From Phycisphaerae bacterium (GTDB taxonomy: Bacteria > Planctomycetota > Phycisphaerae > WQYP01), in NCBI GenBank assembly GCA_013044065.1, contig JABEVA010000233.1, positions 1-24,194 of the forward strand: a stretch of DNA of 24,194 nt, written 5' to 3'. The number at the start of each line of letters is the position of its first letter. Positions within the stretch are counted from its first letter, which is position 1. The translations under genes and the position numbers were made by a program. The notes beneath the pieces are model-generated. The model was not told the origin of the DNA. It worked only from the letters and a program-made list of their open reading frames with translations, and did no database searches. Positions 1-7,596 of the stretch are shown one piece after another.

Positions 1-409
1 CCACACCGTTGAGAATCACCTGGATGGACGCCCCGCCCGGTTGCGTCATATCCCGGGCAAAGCTGGAACGCAAACACACAATGCCATCCACCCGCCGACG
101 CATTAACGCCCGTTGGGCCTGATGCATGGTGGTCATCATCACAGGTCTGAAATAGGCCGAACCCTGCAGGCGGGCGGCAAAGCCATAGGCATCCGGCCCC
201 GGTTTTTCCAACACCACCGCCACCGGCACATGCATCGCGTTGAGGGATACGCCGTAACCAAAAAGCAGCAGCAGTACCACCGGCATCACAAAAGCGATGG
301 CGATACTGCTGGGATCACGGATAATTTGCAAAAATTCCTTACGTATCAGCCCACGCAACCGCCGCGCGCGTCCTTTGGCCGAAACGGGAATGGGTTGGAT
401 GCTCGCCAT
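1..409 (-). CDS. ABC-2 type transporter permease, YhhJ/YbhS-like (partial, runs off left edge)
   Basis: This is the N-terminal 136 codons of an integral membrane permease; the rest lies beyond the left edge and no stop codon is reached. The ATG shares its A with the TGA stop of the ATPase gene (TGATG), so the two should be translationally coupled. The protein opens with a short cytoplasmic stretch (about residues 1-35, with RGLIRKEFLQIIRDP, typical of ABC-2 permeases), then one hydrophobic segment (about residues 36-55, FVMPVVLLLLFGYGVSL). After it begins a large periplasmic domain containing VPVAVVLEK and DGIVCLRSSFARD, the usual arrangement in YhhJ/YbhS/YbhR permeases. With the adaptor and double ATPase upstream, it would form a YbhGFSR-type exporter; a second permease probably follows outside the window. 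The family call is secure, the substrate is not known. Confidence 0.9.
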   Translation of the reverse strand, partial: MASIQPIPVSAKGRARRLRGLIRKEFLQIIRDPSSIAIAFVMPVVLLLLFGYGVSLNAMHVPVAVVLEKPGPDAYGFAARLQGSAYFRPVMMTTMHQAQRALMRRRVDGIVCLRSSFARDMTQPGGASIQVILNGV

Positions 410-2220
410 CAGGCCGCCTTTCGCTGCGCAGATTCAATCAGATGGATAAAGGCGTCTTCCATGGTCGGGTTGGCATTGGCCGGCGTAGCGGCGCTGTGGC
501 GTATTTCCGGCGGCGTTCCCATGGACAGAATTCGGCCCGCGGCCATAATGGCCAGTTCATCGCAGTATTCAGCTTCTTCCATAAAATGGGTGGTCACCAT
601 GATGGTAACACCGGCATCCACCAAGGCATTGATGCGGTGCCAGAACTCACGGCGGGCCAACGGATCCACGCCTGAGGTTGGCTCATCCAGAAATAAAATA
701 TCCGGCTTGTGCATCAGTGCCGCCGCCAATGCCAGCCTTTGTTTGAACCCCAGCGACAGTCCGCCGCTGTTCATATCCGCCACCGCGCTAAGCCCAAATT
801 CCCCCAGCACTTCATCAATGCGACGGCTGCGACTGCGACCCATAAGCCCATACGCACTGGCAAAAAAGCGCAGGTTTTCCATAACACTCAGATTGCCGTA
901 GAGTGAAAACTTCTGCGACATATAACCAACGCGGCCACGCGCTGCGGCCCGGGCGGTTCTTAAATCGTGGCCAGCCACACGCAACATACCACCGCTGATG
1001 GGCAGCAGCCCGCATAACATGCGAAAGGTGGTACTTTTCCCGGCTCCATTGGCCCCCAACAACCCAAATATTTTTCCCGGCGCTACGCTGAAGCTGATGT
1101 CGTGTACGGCATAAAATGCCCCAAATTGCTTGGTAAGGTTTTTAACTTCAATCACTGGTCCCGCCGTTTTGGCCGGAGGAACAATGGTTTTTAACATCGC
1201 CACGGGTGCGGCCGGCGGGACAGCCGGCTCTGCGGATGGCGTTAGCGACGCTTCGCCTTTCACTACGCGCAGCGTATCGACAAAACTATCTTCAAACCGC
1301 GGCGGCACCGGTGCCAACACCGCCCCCTGAAATGCCGCCGTAACCTGTTTTTGCGCCTCCGGTGCGCTAGTTAAAACCACCCGAACATCATCACCGATGA
1401 TGACGGCATCCACCACCTCCGGCCGCCCCCCAAGCTCGCGCATCAGCGAGCGTTTGGTGATTCCCGGCACCTGCATTTGAAAGGTCCGACCCGTAAGAGG
1501 CCGAGTGAATTGGTCTGGCGGCCCCTGGTGCAAGATTCGGCCCTCGCTCATCAACACCACGTCGCGGCAGCGTTGGGCTTCGTCCAGATATGCGGTGCTT
1601 AACAGCACGCTCACCCCCTGGTTTTCCACCAGCCGATACACAATGGCCCATAATTCCCGCCGCGATACCGGATCCACCCCCACGGTCGGTTCATCCAGGA
1701 GAATCAAGCGTGGCCCGCGCACCAGGGCGCAAGCCAGCCCAAGCTTTTGCTTCATACCTCCGGAAAGCCGGCCCGCCAACCGCCCCCGAAACGCCCCCAG
1801 ATTGGTCATTTTCATCAGCTCTTCATAGCGTTTAGGCCGATCCCGTGGAAGAACTCCTTGCAGGTCTGCGTATAAATCCAAATTTTCCTGCACGGTTAGA
1901 TCTTCATAAAGACCAAAGCGCTGCGGCATATAACCGATGGAGCTTTGAATGGATTGGGGATCTTTGTTCACATCGATACCCAGCACACGAATTTCCCCTC
2001 CATCGGGGCGTAGCAACCCCGCGGCCAAGCGCATCAGCGTGGTTTTTCCAGCTCCATCCGGGCCGATTAAGCCGGTCACCGCTCCGGGTTGCATGGCAAA
2101 GCTGACGGCCTGCAGGGCCTGAATCTCCCGTTTGCCGACATGGAAGCTTTTGCTGACATTTTTTAATTCAAGAATGTCGGTGGCCGGTGTGATGGAGGTG
2201 ATGGCAGAGGCCGCGGACAT
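409..2220 (-). CDS. Double-ATPase ABC transporter protein, YbhF-like
   Basis: A 603-residue cytoplasmic ATPase with two fused nucleotide-binding domains. Domain 1 has Walker A GPDGAGKTT (53-61), Q-loop around Q100, signature LSGGM (152-156) and Walker B LILLDE (172-177). Domain 2 has Walker A GANGAGKST (389-397), signature LSLGF (about 488-492), Walker B ILFLDE (508-513) and H-loop H545. A Pro/Ala-rich linker (about 322-352) joins them. Domain 1 has STAYLDEA where an H-loop histidine would be, and domain 2 has a variant signature; as I recall both are usual in YbhF/RbbA-type proteins, so I do not read them as decay. It would power export by the downstream permease(s). The start follows the adaptor stop by 3 nt, and AGAGGTG overlapping that stop is the ribosome binding site. 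Export of drugs or lipophilic compounds is known for the family; the substrate here is inferred only. Confidence 0.95.
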   Translation of the reverse strand: MSAASAITSITPATDILELKNVSKSFHVGKREIQALQAVSFAMQPGAVTGLIGPDGAGKTTLMRLAAGLLRPDGGEIRVLGIDVNKDPQSIQSSIGYMPQRFGLYEDLTVQENLDLYADLQGVLPRDRPKRYEELMKMTNLGAFRGRLAGRLSGGMKQKLGLACALVRGPRLILLDEPTVGVDPVSRRELWAIVYRLVENQGVSVLLSTAYLDEAQRCRDVVLMSEGRILHQGPPDQFTRPLTGRTFQMQVPGITKRSLMRELGGRPEVVDAVIIGDDVRVVLTSAPEAQKQVTAAFQGAVLAPVPPRFEDSFVDTLRVVKGEASLTPSAEPAVPPAAPVAMLKTIVPPAKTAGPVIEVKNLTKQFGAFYAVHDISFSVAPGKIFGLLGANGAGKSTTFRMLCGLLPISGGMLRVAGHDLRTARAAARGRVGYMSQKFSLYGNLSVMENLRFFASAYGLMGRSRSRRIDEVLGEFGLSAVADMNSGGLSLGFKQRLALAAALMHKPDILFLDEPTSGVDPLARREFWHRINALVDAGVTIMVTTHFMEEAEYCDELAIMAAGRILSMGTPPEIRHSAATPANANPTMEDAFIHLIESAQRKAA

Positions 2221-2223
2221 GGT

Positions 2224-3261
2224 TCACCTCTGCGTAGCCGGAGCCATGGCCGATTGGCCAGCCTTGGATGTACCCAACGGAATGATCACCGTAGCCGGCA
2301 TACCCAGTCGCAATTGATTATGCGGATTATTCACGTATACCCGCATCTGATATACCAGCGAGGTGCGCAATTGCGGTGTTTCAATGGACTTGGGGGTAAA
2401 TTCCGCAGCCGGAGAAATATATCCAATCCATCCCGCATAATTCTTGTGATAGCTGTCGGTACGCACGATGGCCTTCATGCCTTCGTGAATTTTGCCCAAA
2501 TCGGTTTCCGGCACATACACACGTACCCACACCGGATTCATTAACGCCAGCGTGAAAACGGGGGAACCGGGCGACGCCATATCGCCCACTTCCAGAATCC
2601 GATCTTCCACCACCGCATCGCACGGCGCATAAAGCTGGCTTTCGGCTAGATTTCTTTGAGCCAGTGCCAATTGGGCCTCATCTGCGCGCAGCGTGGCCTG
2701 GGCAGCGAGGATGTCTTCCTTGCGCGGCCCGAGAACGCTGAGCTTCAGAGTTTCCGCGGCGGCATGCACTTTAGCAGCATCCGTTCGGGCAATGGCGATG
2801 GCATCATCCAAAGCTTGCTTGGTAATATCTTCCTGCTTGATGAGTCGGCGGAGCCGGTCCAGATGAATCTGCGCGTTCCGGGCGGTAGCTACAGCAGCAG
2901 CCAAGTCGGCGCGATCTCGGGCGATTTCCTGGGGACGTGACCCCGCCACCAACCGCGCCACTACCTGCCGCTGGGCCGCCACCAAGGCTTGATCCTGCTG
3001 GACCAATGGCCGCAGCAGGCTGGTATCCATGGTAGCTACAAGCTGCCCCTTTTTGACATAATCCCCCTCCTTGACCCCCAGAAAATTAATGCGTTGATTC
3101 CCCTCAAAGGCCAACTGCACCTGACGGATGTCCACATTACCATAGAGTACTATTTCGTTGCGGGAGGCTTTCGGGTGTGCCGCTCGCCAGGCGTAAACGC
3201 CCCCAAGCACAGCTACGGCCAAGACCAGAAGAAGCAGAACGCGAAAAATCTTTTTCTTCAT
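2224..3261 (-). CDS. HlyD-family periplasmic adaptor of ABC exporter, YbhG-like
   Basis: A membrane fusion protein that would link the inner-membrane ABC exporter to an outer-membrane channel. From the chosen start it has 345 residues: a lysine-rich N-terminus and an uncleaved membrane anchor (residues 4-25), a first biotinyl-lipoyl half (GVKEGDYVKKGQLVATMD), a long Ala/Arg-rich coiled-coil hairpin (about 80-195), the second lipoyl half (LYAPCDAVVEDRILEVGD), and a beta-barrel domain ending with RLGMPATVIIP. The FTPKSIETPQLRTSLVYQ stretch is characteristic of YbhG-like adaptors. I chose the ATG at 3261 because GGGGA lies a few bases upstream and the anchor begins directly after it; an in-frame GTG at 3288 adds 9 residues and has no convincing ribosome binding site. 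The stop is 3 nt before the ATPase gene, so they are one operon. Confidence 0.92.
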   Translation of the reverse strand: MKKKIFRVLLLLVLAVAVLGGVYAWRAAHPKASRNEIVLYGNVDIRQVQLAFEGNQRINFLGVKEGDYVKKGQLVATMDTSLLRPLVQQDQALVAAQRQVVARLVAGSRPQEIARDRADLAAAVATARNAQIHLDRLRRLIKQEDITKQALDDAIAIARTDAAKVHAAAETLKLSVLGPRKEDILAAQATLRADEAQLALAQRNLAESQLYAPCDAVVEDRILEVGDMASPGSPVFTLALMNPVWVRVYVPETDLGKIHEGMKAIVRTDSYHKNYAGWIGYISPAAEFTPKSIETPQLRTSLVYQMRVYVNNPHNQLRLGMPATVIIPLGTSKAGQSAMAPATQR

Positions 3262-3306
3262 TATGTTCCCCAGCGGTAGTTCAGTCACCCCAAGACGGCG
3301 TAGAAC

Positions 3307-3324
3307 ACCTGAATTTCATCAGGT
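3307..3324. repeat. Inverted repeat (hairpin) between fadL-like and adaptor genes
   Basis: ACCTGA and TCAGGT form a perfect 6-bp stem around the loop ATTTCA, in the 146-bp gap between the outer-membrane protein stop and the adaptor ATG. There is no T-tract on the leftward side, so it is not a standard terminator. It could reduce read-through or stabilise an mRNA end between the two genes. Confidence 0.35.
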
Positions 3325-3407
3325 TCCATGGACCAACACCGCATCGCCAAAATGATCTTAAAACGCGTTGGACCAAAGGACAAATGACGCTCGACCTGAG
3401 CCAGGCC

Positions 3408-4691
3408 TTAGAATTGATACCCGATCTGAAATCCAAATGAATTCTCCGCTAAAGTAGCGCTGGTTCCGGGCAAACCGGGGGCGATGGGGCCGCCATTGAT
3501 CGTATTGCTGAAGGCGTGCATGTACGCCTCCGTCAGACTCCAGCCCATGCCCAAGGCCTGCGTAGCACCAACCGTAATGGTGTTTTGTACAACCGCCGGC
3601 AACAGCAGGTTCGATGCGGTGTCGGAGGAACCAATCGGATTGGTTCCGTACGAGTAACCGCCACGGATCGCCAGCCACTTCGTCAACTGATATTGTGTGC
3701 CGATATTTAACACCCATTCGTCATGCCAATGGGTGCGCATGATGACTTGATTGGTGCCCACCCACGGCCCATGCAGGGTAAGGGTATTCAGGGTGCTGCT
3801 CCAGTTAATCCACTGGCCTTCCAAGCTAATCGTCCAGAGCTTGGTTGGATGAAAGGCCGCACCCAGGGAAATTTGCTGTGGATAATTGAGCGTTGTGCTG
3901 TATTGGCCGGCATTGCCTTGTACTCCATTGAAATTTTCGGTGGTTTCCTGCCAAGTCAGCGGCGTAAAAAAAGTTGGGGTTCTATACATCATTCCCACAG
4001 TGACATATTTGTTGATATTATGCAGCACTCCCAGCGAAACCCCAGCCCCAAACGCCGTGGACGGACTGGCCAAATTAATGCCCACACCATTAAAGGTTTC
4101 CTGCATGGACATCTGTTCCAAGGAGATATTAACTCCCAAACCGACGGACCAATTCGGGGTTGGCTTCCAGGCTAGCGCGGGAGTCATCGAGAAGTATTGA
4201 ATGTCGCTGTAAACCTGTACCGTTCCCATAGGAGTGTTGGGCTGAAGGTAATTTACGCCCATACCGGATGTGGCAAACATCCCACCGCCGAAATACAGAT
4301 TCGGACCGAAAGCGGGAGCGGCCCATCCCACCGACGGAATACCATAGAGATTGCTGTGGCTGCCCACCTGGCCGAACCCAAAATTACTGGTTCTGGTGGG
4401 GTTAAACCATTCCGCCGAAAATGCCGCCTGCGGTGGAATAAACCCCAATCCCGCAGGATTGGTGATGGCCGTCATAGGATCTCCCGGATCCGCCACCACC
4501 GCCCCCGCCATCCCCATTTCATATTGTCCTATCCCGATAAGTTGATAGCCATCCGTGGCCTTTGCCACCGGTGCCAAAGCCCAGAGCGACAGCGAGGCCG
4601 CCAACGCCAGCGGCATCAGGCGACGGCCAATTCCAGCGCCGGACCTGGACCCTGTCAGAATTCCGTGAATAGATGGTTGAACGCTTTTCAT
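3408..4691 (-). CDS. OmpP1/FadL-type outer-membrane transport protein
   Basis: A 427-residue outer-membrane beta-barrel of the FadL/TodX family, which moves hydrophobic molecules such as long-chain fatty acids or aromatics across the outer membrane. It starts with a long signal peptide: a basic region up to about residue 24, a hydrophobic core, and likely cleavage after VAKA near residue 45. The mature N-terminus carries the family hatch pattern: GIGQYEMGMAGAVVADP followed by DPMTAITNPAGLGFIP. The rest alternates polar and aromatic residues, as expected of barrel strands, and the last residue is Phe (FQIGYQF), the usual barrel-assembly signal. The ATG at 4691 has AAGAG about 6 nt upstream. 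It lies upstream of the exporter operon on the same strand, separated by 146 bp, so co-transcription is possible. FadL-type barrels are normally importers, which makes the pairing notable. Confidence 0.9.
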   Translation of the reverse strand: MKSVQPSIHGILTGSRSGAGIGRRLMPLALAASLSLWALAPVAKATDGYQLIGIGQYEMGMAGAVVADPGDPMTAITNPAGLGFIPPQAAFSAEWFNPTRTSNFGFGQVGSHSNLYGIPSVGWAAPAFGPNLYFGGGMFATSGMGVNYLQPNTPMGTVQVYSDIQYFSMTPALAWKPTPNWSVGLGVNISLEQMSMQETFNGVGINLASPSTAFGAGVSLGVLHNINKYVTVGMMYRTPTFFTPLTWQETTENFNGVQGNAGQYSTTLNYPQQISLGAAFHPTKLWTISLEGQWINWSSTLNTLTLHGPWVGTNQVIMRTHWHDEWVLNIGTQYQLTKWLAIRGGYSYGTNPIGSSDTASNLLLPAVVQNTITVGATQALGMGWSLTEAYMHAFSNTINGGPIAPGLPGTSATLAENSFGFQIGYQF

Positions 4692-4785
4692 GGTAACTCT
4701 TATACCTAAAAAACCACCAACACAACGGTCATTATTCTCCCCAAGATTGAGTTACCCGATATCAGGAAAAACAATCGACCTTCCA

Positions 4786-4824
4786 TAGGACAATCCCCGC
4801 AAAGACACGTAAGAGTTTGTCCTA
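4786..4824. repeat. 8-bp inverted repeat with 23-nt loop upstream of fadL-like gene
   Basis: TAGGACAA (4786-4793) and TTGTCCTA (4817-4824) are perfect inverted copies. They lie about 95-130 nt upstream of the fadL-like ATG, in the likely leader or promoter region. This could be an operator half-site pair, the stem of a structured leader RNA, or an end of an old mobile element. Confidence 0.45.
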
Positions 4825-5035
4825 CACCTTGCATCGGTTGGTGCTGCCCCGCGGCTACGCCTCCGCCGTTGGTCGGCTCAACCCCGACCACGCCTGGGGA
4901 ACGCTGCGCATCGCAACAACCGGGGCTGGTTAGCCGAAGCATTCATCAGAGACGCGACGGCTCCGGGACATCGGCCGCAGTACGACGGATATTTCCGGGT
5001 ACAAAAGGAACCAGTTCTGGTCGGAAAAGCGCGCC

Positions 5036-5091
5036 GCTAAAGTCACTGGAGTTGAGTTAAAAGGGGCCGGCTAAAGACAGTGGACGTTAAG
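5036..5091. repeat. Imperfect direct repeat, about 19-22 nt, period 34
   Basis: GCTAAAGTCACTGGAGTT at 5036 and GCTAAAGACAGTGGACGTT at 5070 align with two substitutions and one insertion. The first 11 bases (GCTAAAGTCAC) also occur in reverse complement at 10527-10537, in another intergenic region. Function unknown. Confidence 0.5.
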
Positions 5092-5111
5092 CGGTGTCGA
5101 TGGTCTAAACG

Positions 5112-5126
5112 GCGGGCTGGTCCCGC
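5112..5126 (-). terminator. Possible weak terminator after the sensor kinase gene
   Basis: Reading leftward, GCGGG-ACCAG-CCCGC forms a perfect 5-bp GC-only stem 2 nt after the kinase stop, followed by CGTTTAG. The T-tract is poor, so termination may be partial or factor-dependent. Confidence 0.35.
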
Positions 5127-5128
5127 GG

Positions 5129-6598
5129 CTATCGTGGCGATACCGGCCATTGGCAACGAACGGTGGTGCCTTGGCCCGGCTGGCTTTCCAGGGAAACGAT
5201 TCCACCCATGGCCGCTACGGCGTGTTTAACAATGGCCAAGCCAAGGCCGGTACCCCGGTCGGCACCACCGCGGCTGCGATTAACGGTGTAAAAGCGCTCG
5301 AAGACACGATCGCGATCCTCCGGGGCGATGCCACAACCGGTGTCTTGCACCTCCAGGATCACCGATGTACCGCGAGCTGATACGGCATCCGGTACGGTTT
5401 TGGGGGCGGCGGCGGGCCCGTCCGCGGCAACCTTACGCCACCCCACCGAAACAAAGCCGCTGGTGGTAAATTTAAGACTGTTATCCACGAGGTTTTTGAG
5501 AATAAGCATGATCAGTCGTTCGTCGCCACGAATGGATAGTTTCGGTTCGACCGGAGCAAACCGCAGTTCGATATGCTTTTGCTCGGCGAGGTGGCCGAAC
5601 ATCTCAACGATCATGTCATGGAGCACCGCGGTATCGATAGGCTCCATCCGTATGACCGAACGGGGATCTTCCGCACGGGATAAATCCAGTAAATCACGGA
5701 CCAACAACTGCAAGCGCAGAACATGTCCATCGATAATGGCCATGCAGCGGCGCAGCGTTGGTTCGTCGTCCATGGCGGTATCGGTGATAGTATCCACAGC
5801 GGCTTTGATGCTGGCCAGCGGCGTGCGAAGCTCGTGACTGGCATTGGCGACAAAATCGGTCTTCATCTGGACATTCTGAATGATTTCCGTCTGATCCTGA
5901 ATAACCAGCAACATCCCCTGGCGTTTACGATCGAGCATGACTGGAGCCACGCCCAAATCGACGGTGCGAACCCGTCCGGACATCATGAGTTTGACCCGAT
6001 CGCGAACGGGGTGATTTTCACGGCGGGCCGCGGAGATCAGTTCCAGCACAGGCACCTGGGCCAGAAAGTCGGTGTAAGGATCCCCGGTGCGGGTTTTAGC
6101 GCCACCCGGAAAAACTTCTTGCGCTTTCGCGTTGCAGAGGGTTGCATGCATTTTTTCGTCCGTGATGATCACCGGGTCACGAACTTGGGCCAGCAATGTT
6201 TGCAGATGGGCGAAGACCAGTCCAAGTTCCTCCTGGCCGCGGCCAACCTGATCGACCAGAGCACCCATACCGGCGGAAAGTTTTTTTTCCAGATCGCCGG
6301 TGTTGGAACCGGAGGCGGCCCTGCCCGCGGTAGGCTGGAGGGCATCAAGCTTGGTTATAACAGAGGTAAGGAATCGGCGGTGGTTCCACCATAGGATGGC
6401 CAGGCCGATCAAACTTAAAACCAGCATCGCCAGCAATACGACAACCACGGAGGGAGCTGCAGCAACTACGGCACCTGAATTTAATCCATCATGAAGCAAA
6501 GCGAGTTCCCAACTTCCGCGTGCGTAAACCAGTTCGCCGGACACCCCCTTCCCCAGTATAACCGGAGTCGGGCACACTGCCGAAGAAAGTCCATTCAT
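5129..6598 (-). CDS. PhoR-like sensor histidine kinase
   Basis: A 489-residue membrane sensor kinase. One clear transmembrane segment spans about residues 48-70. A linker and a PAS-like region follow (about 138-240, starting VRDPVIITDEKM). The HisKA dimerisation domain has the phosphoacceptor H255 in NASHELRTPL. The catalytic ATPase domain has the N-box LKNLVDNSLKF (N373), G1 DTGCGIA (419-425), F-box FERFY (433-437) and G2 GTGLGLAIVKH (449-459). This order and the PAS placement are typical of PhoR-type kinases. It starts 18 nt after the response regulator stop, so the pair is an operon. The N-terminus is uncertain: no good ribosome binding site precedes the ATG at 6598, and an in-frame GTG near codon 19 is an alternative. 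No phosphate transport gene is in view, so the stimulus is unknown. Confidence 0.93.
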   Translation of the reverse strand: MNGLSSAVCPTPVILGKGVSGELVYARGSWELALLHDGLNSGAVVAAAPSVVVVLLAMLVLSLIGLAILWWNHRRFLTSVITKLDALQPTAGRAASGSNTGDLEKKLSAGMGALVDQVGRGQEELGLVFAHLQTLLAQVRDPVIITDEKMHATLCNAKAQEVFPGGAKTRTGDPYTDFLAQVPVLELISAARRENHPVRDRVKLMMSGRVRTVDLGVAPVMLDRKRQGMLLVIQDQTEIIQNVQMKTDFVANASHELRTPLASIKAAVDTITDTAMDDEPTLRRCMAIIDGHVLRLQLLVRDLLDLSRAEDPRSVIRMEPIDTAVLHDMIVEMFGHLAEQKHIELRFAPVEPKLSIRGDERLIMLILKNLVDNSLKFTTSGFVSVGWRKVAADGPAAAPKTVPDAVSARGTSVILEVQDTGCGIAPEDRDRVFERFYTVNRSRGGADRGTGLGLAIVKHAVAAMGGIVSLESQPGQGTTVRCQWPVSPR

Positions 6599-6616
6599 TG
6601 GGCGTAGACGGAACCT

Positions 6617-7321
6617 TTAGGCCACCTGTTCCTTGGCTTCCAGCAAGCGGTAACCGACGCCGCGTACCGTATGGACCATCCATTGGAATTCACCGAGTTT
6701 GCGCCGCACCGCCGTGACATGCACATCAATAGCGCGATCGGTGACAAAGACTCCGTTCCCCATCACCCGGTCAGTTAGCTGATCGCGCGATAGCACGCGC
6801 CCACGGGCATTGGCCAAGGCGGTGAGCAGCTTGAATTCCGTGGGAGTCAGATTGAGCGGTTTTCCTTTGATGGTAATTTCGTGGCGGGCCTGATCAATGA
6901 CCATGGGACCCGTCTTCAGGATGGGCTGGGTCTGTTCGACCGCTGATTTGCGGCGGAGTACCGCGGCCACTCGGGCCAGCAGCACCTTCATGGAAAAAGG
7001 CTTGCTCACGTAATCATCGGCTCCAAGAGAAAGGCCGACGATGATGTCGGTCTCTTCACTGCGGGCAGTGAGCATGAGCAATGGAATCGCGGCGGTTTGA
7101 GAATCGCCCTTGAGCCGCGTGGCGACCTCCTGGCCGGTTAATCCTGGCATCATCAGGTCAAGAATAATTAAATCGGGCAGGTTTTTACGCGCAATTTCCA
7201 GGCCAACCTTGCCGTCGTGGGCATAAAGCACCTCGTAACCGTTGCGCTGCAGGTTGAGGCGAATAAGTTCCACCAAGTCTCGTTCATCGTCAATTACCAG
7301 AATTCGTTGCTTGCGTGTCAT
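6617..7321 (-). CDS. PhoB/OmpR-family response regulator
   Basis: A 234-residue DNA-binding response regulator, partner of the kinase that follows. The receiver domain (about 5-120) has the acidic pair in VIDDE, phosphoacceptor D55 in LIILDLMMPG, the conserved threonine T85 (LLMLTAR) and lysine K107 (YVSKPF). The C-terminal winged helix (about 140-230) contains LTPTEFKLLTALA, the recognition region TDRAIDVHVTAVRRKL and the closing wing TVRGVGYRL. I chose the ATG at 7321 because GAGG lies 8 nt upstream. Two in-frame ATGs at 7339 and 7327 give 6 or 2 extra residues but would place the start before or almost on this ribosome binding site. It is the first gene of a leftward pair and may regulate its own promoter in the divergent gap. 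Confidence 0.94.
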   Translation of the reverse strand: MTRKQRILVIDDERDLVELIRLNLQRNGYEVLYAHDGKVGLEIARKNLPDLIILDLMMPGLTGQEVATRLKGDSQTAAIPLLMLTARSEETDIIVGLSLGADDYVSKPFSMKVLLARVAAVLRRKSAVEQTQPILKTGPMVIDQARHEITIKGKPLNLTPTEFKLLTALANARGRVLSRDQLTDRVMGNGVFVTDRAIDVHVTAVRRKLGEFQWMVHTVRGVGYRLLEAKEQVA

Positions 7322-7357
7322 GGGCATATCCTCGTGCAAAAACTCTTCACCTGCGTA

Positions 7358-7386
7358 ACATTGGCCGCAATAAGGAAAGGTGTCAA
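7358..7386 (-). promoter_or_regulatory. Candidate sigma-70-like promoter for the response regulator gene
   Basis: On the minus strand a perfect -35 box TTGACA (7386-7381) is followed after 17 nt by CAATGT (7363-7358), a weak -10 box. It is about 40 nt upstream of the chosen ATG. A poor -10 with a good -35 fits an activator-dependent promoter, but this is inference. Confidence 0.35.
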
Positions 7387-7468
7387 GATGCTGGAAAAAT
7401 GTTTAACCATTTCTAAGCGCAAAGCTAACCGAACACCTGTGATGAAAAATCCACCTCGGCGCAGGGCC

Positions 7469-7497
7469 TTGTTGGGACTATGCCCTTGGCGTAAAGT
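7469..7497 (+). promoter_or_regulatory. Candidate promoter for the HIT-family gene
   Basis: TTGTTG (7469-7474), a 17-nt spacer, then TAAAGT (7492-7497), 100 nt before the HIT ATG. Box matches are partial. It sits in the 275-bp gap between divergent genes, where a rightward promoter is required. Confidence 0.28.
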
Positions 7498-7596
7498 GGC
7501 GTGGGCAGATCAGGTGCCTGGGCGTGGGCACCGGCGAAACCGGAAGTCGATCGAAGCGTCGGAATTGAAATCAGCCAAAAATTTGAAGGAGAATCC

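Larger units (their letters stand above)
4692..5128. other. 437-bp intergenic region with repeats, no convincing gene
   Basis: This stretch separates the sensor kinase stop from the fadL-like start. Short open frames exist on both strands, but none shows a recognisable domain or a supported start. It does hold structure: a hairpin just after the kinase stop (5112-5126), a 34-nt-period imperfect direct repeat (5036-5091), a perfect 8-bp inverted repeat (4786-4793 / 4817-4824), and an 8-residue leader frame with a strong ribosome binding site (4706-4732) ahead of the fadL-like gene. I could not pick a convincing sigma-70 promoter. Confidence 0.6.

Noticed and set aside
113..901. Plus-strand open frame of 262 codons over the permease and ATPase genes
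   Set aside because: It covers the permease/ATPase junction, whose reverse-strand translation matches known ABC families through conserved motifs; the plus frame has none.
1580..1610. Missing H-loop His in the first ATPase domain of the YbhF-like protein
   Set aside because: STAYLDEA at this place is, as I recall, normal for the first domain of this family, so it is not evidence of inactivation.
3262..3288. GTG start adding nine residues to the HlyD-like adaptor
   Set aside because: No ribosome binding site; the ATG at 3261 has GGGGA and is followed directly by the basic and hydrophobic anchor.
4706..4942. Minus-strand 78-codon frame in the kinase-fadL gap
   Set aside because: No ribosome binding site, Gly/Cys-rich low-information sequence and no family; only its last eight codons have a good internal start (noted as leader).
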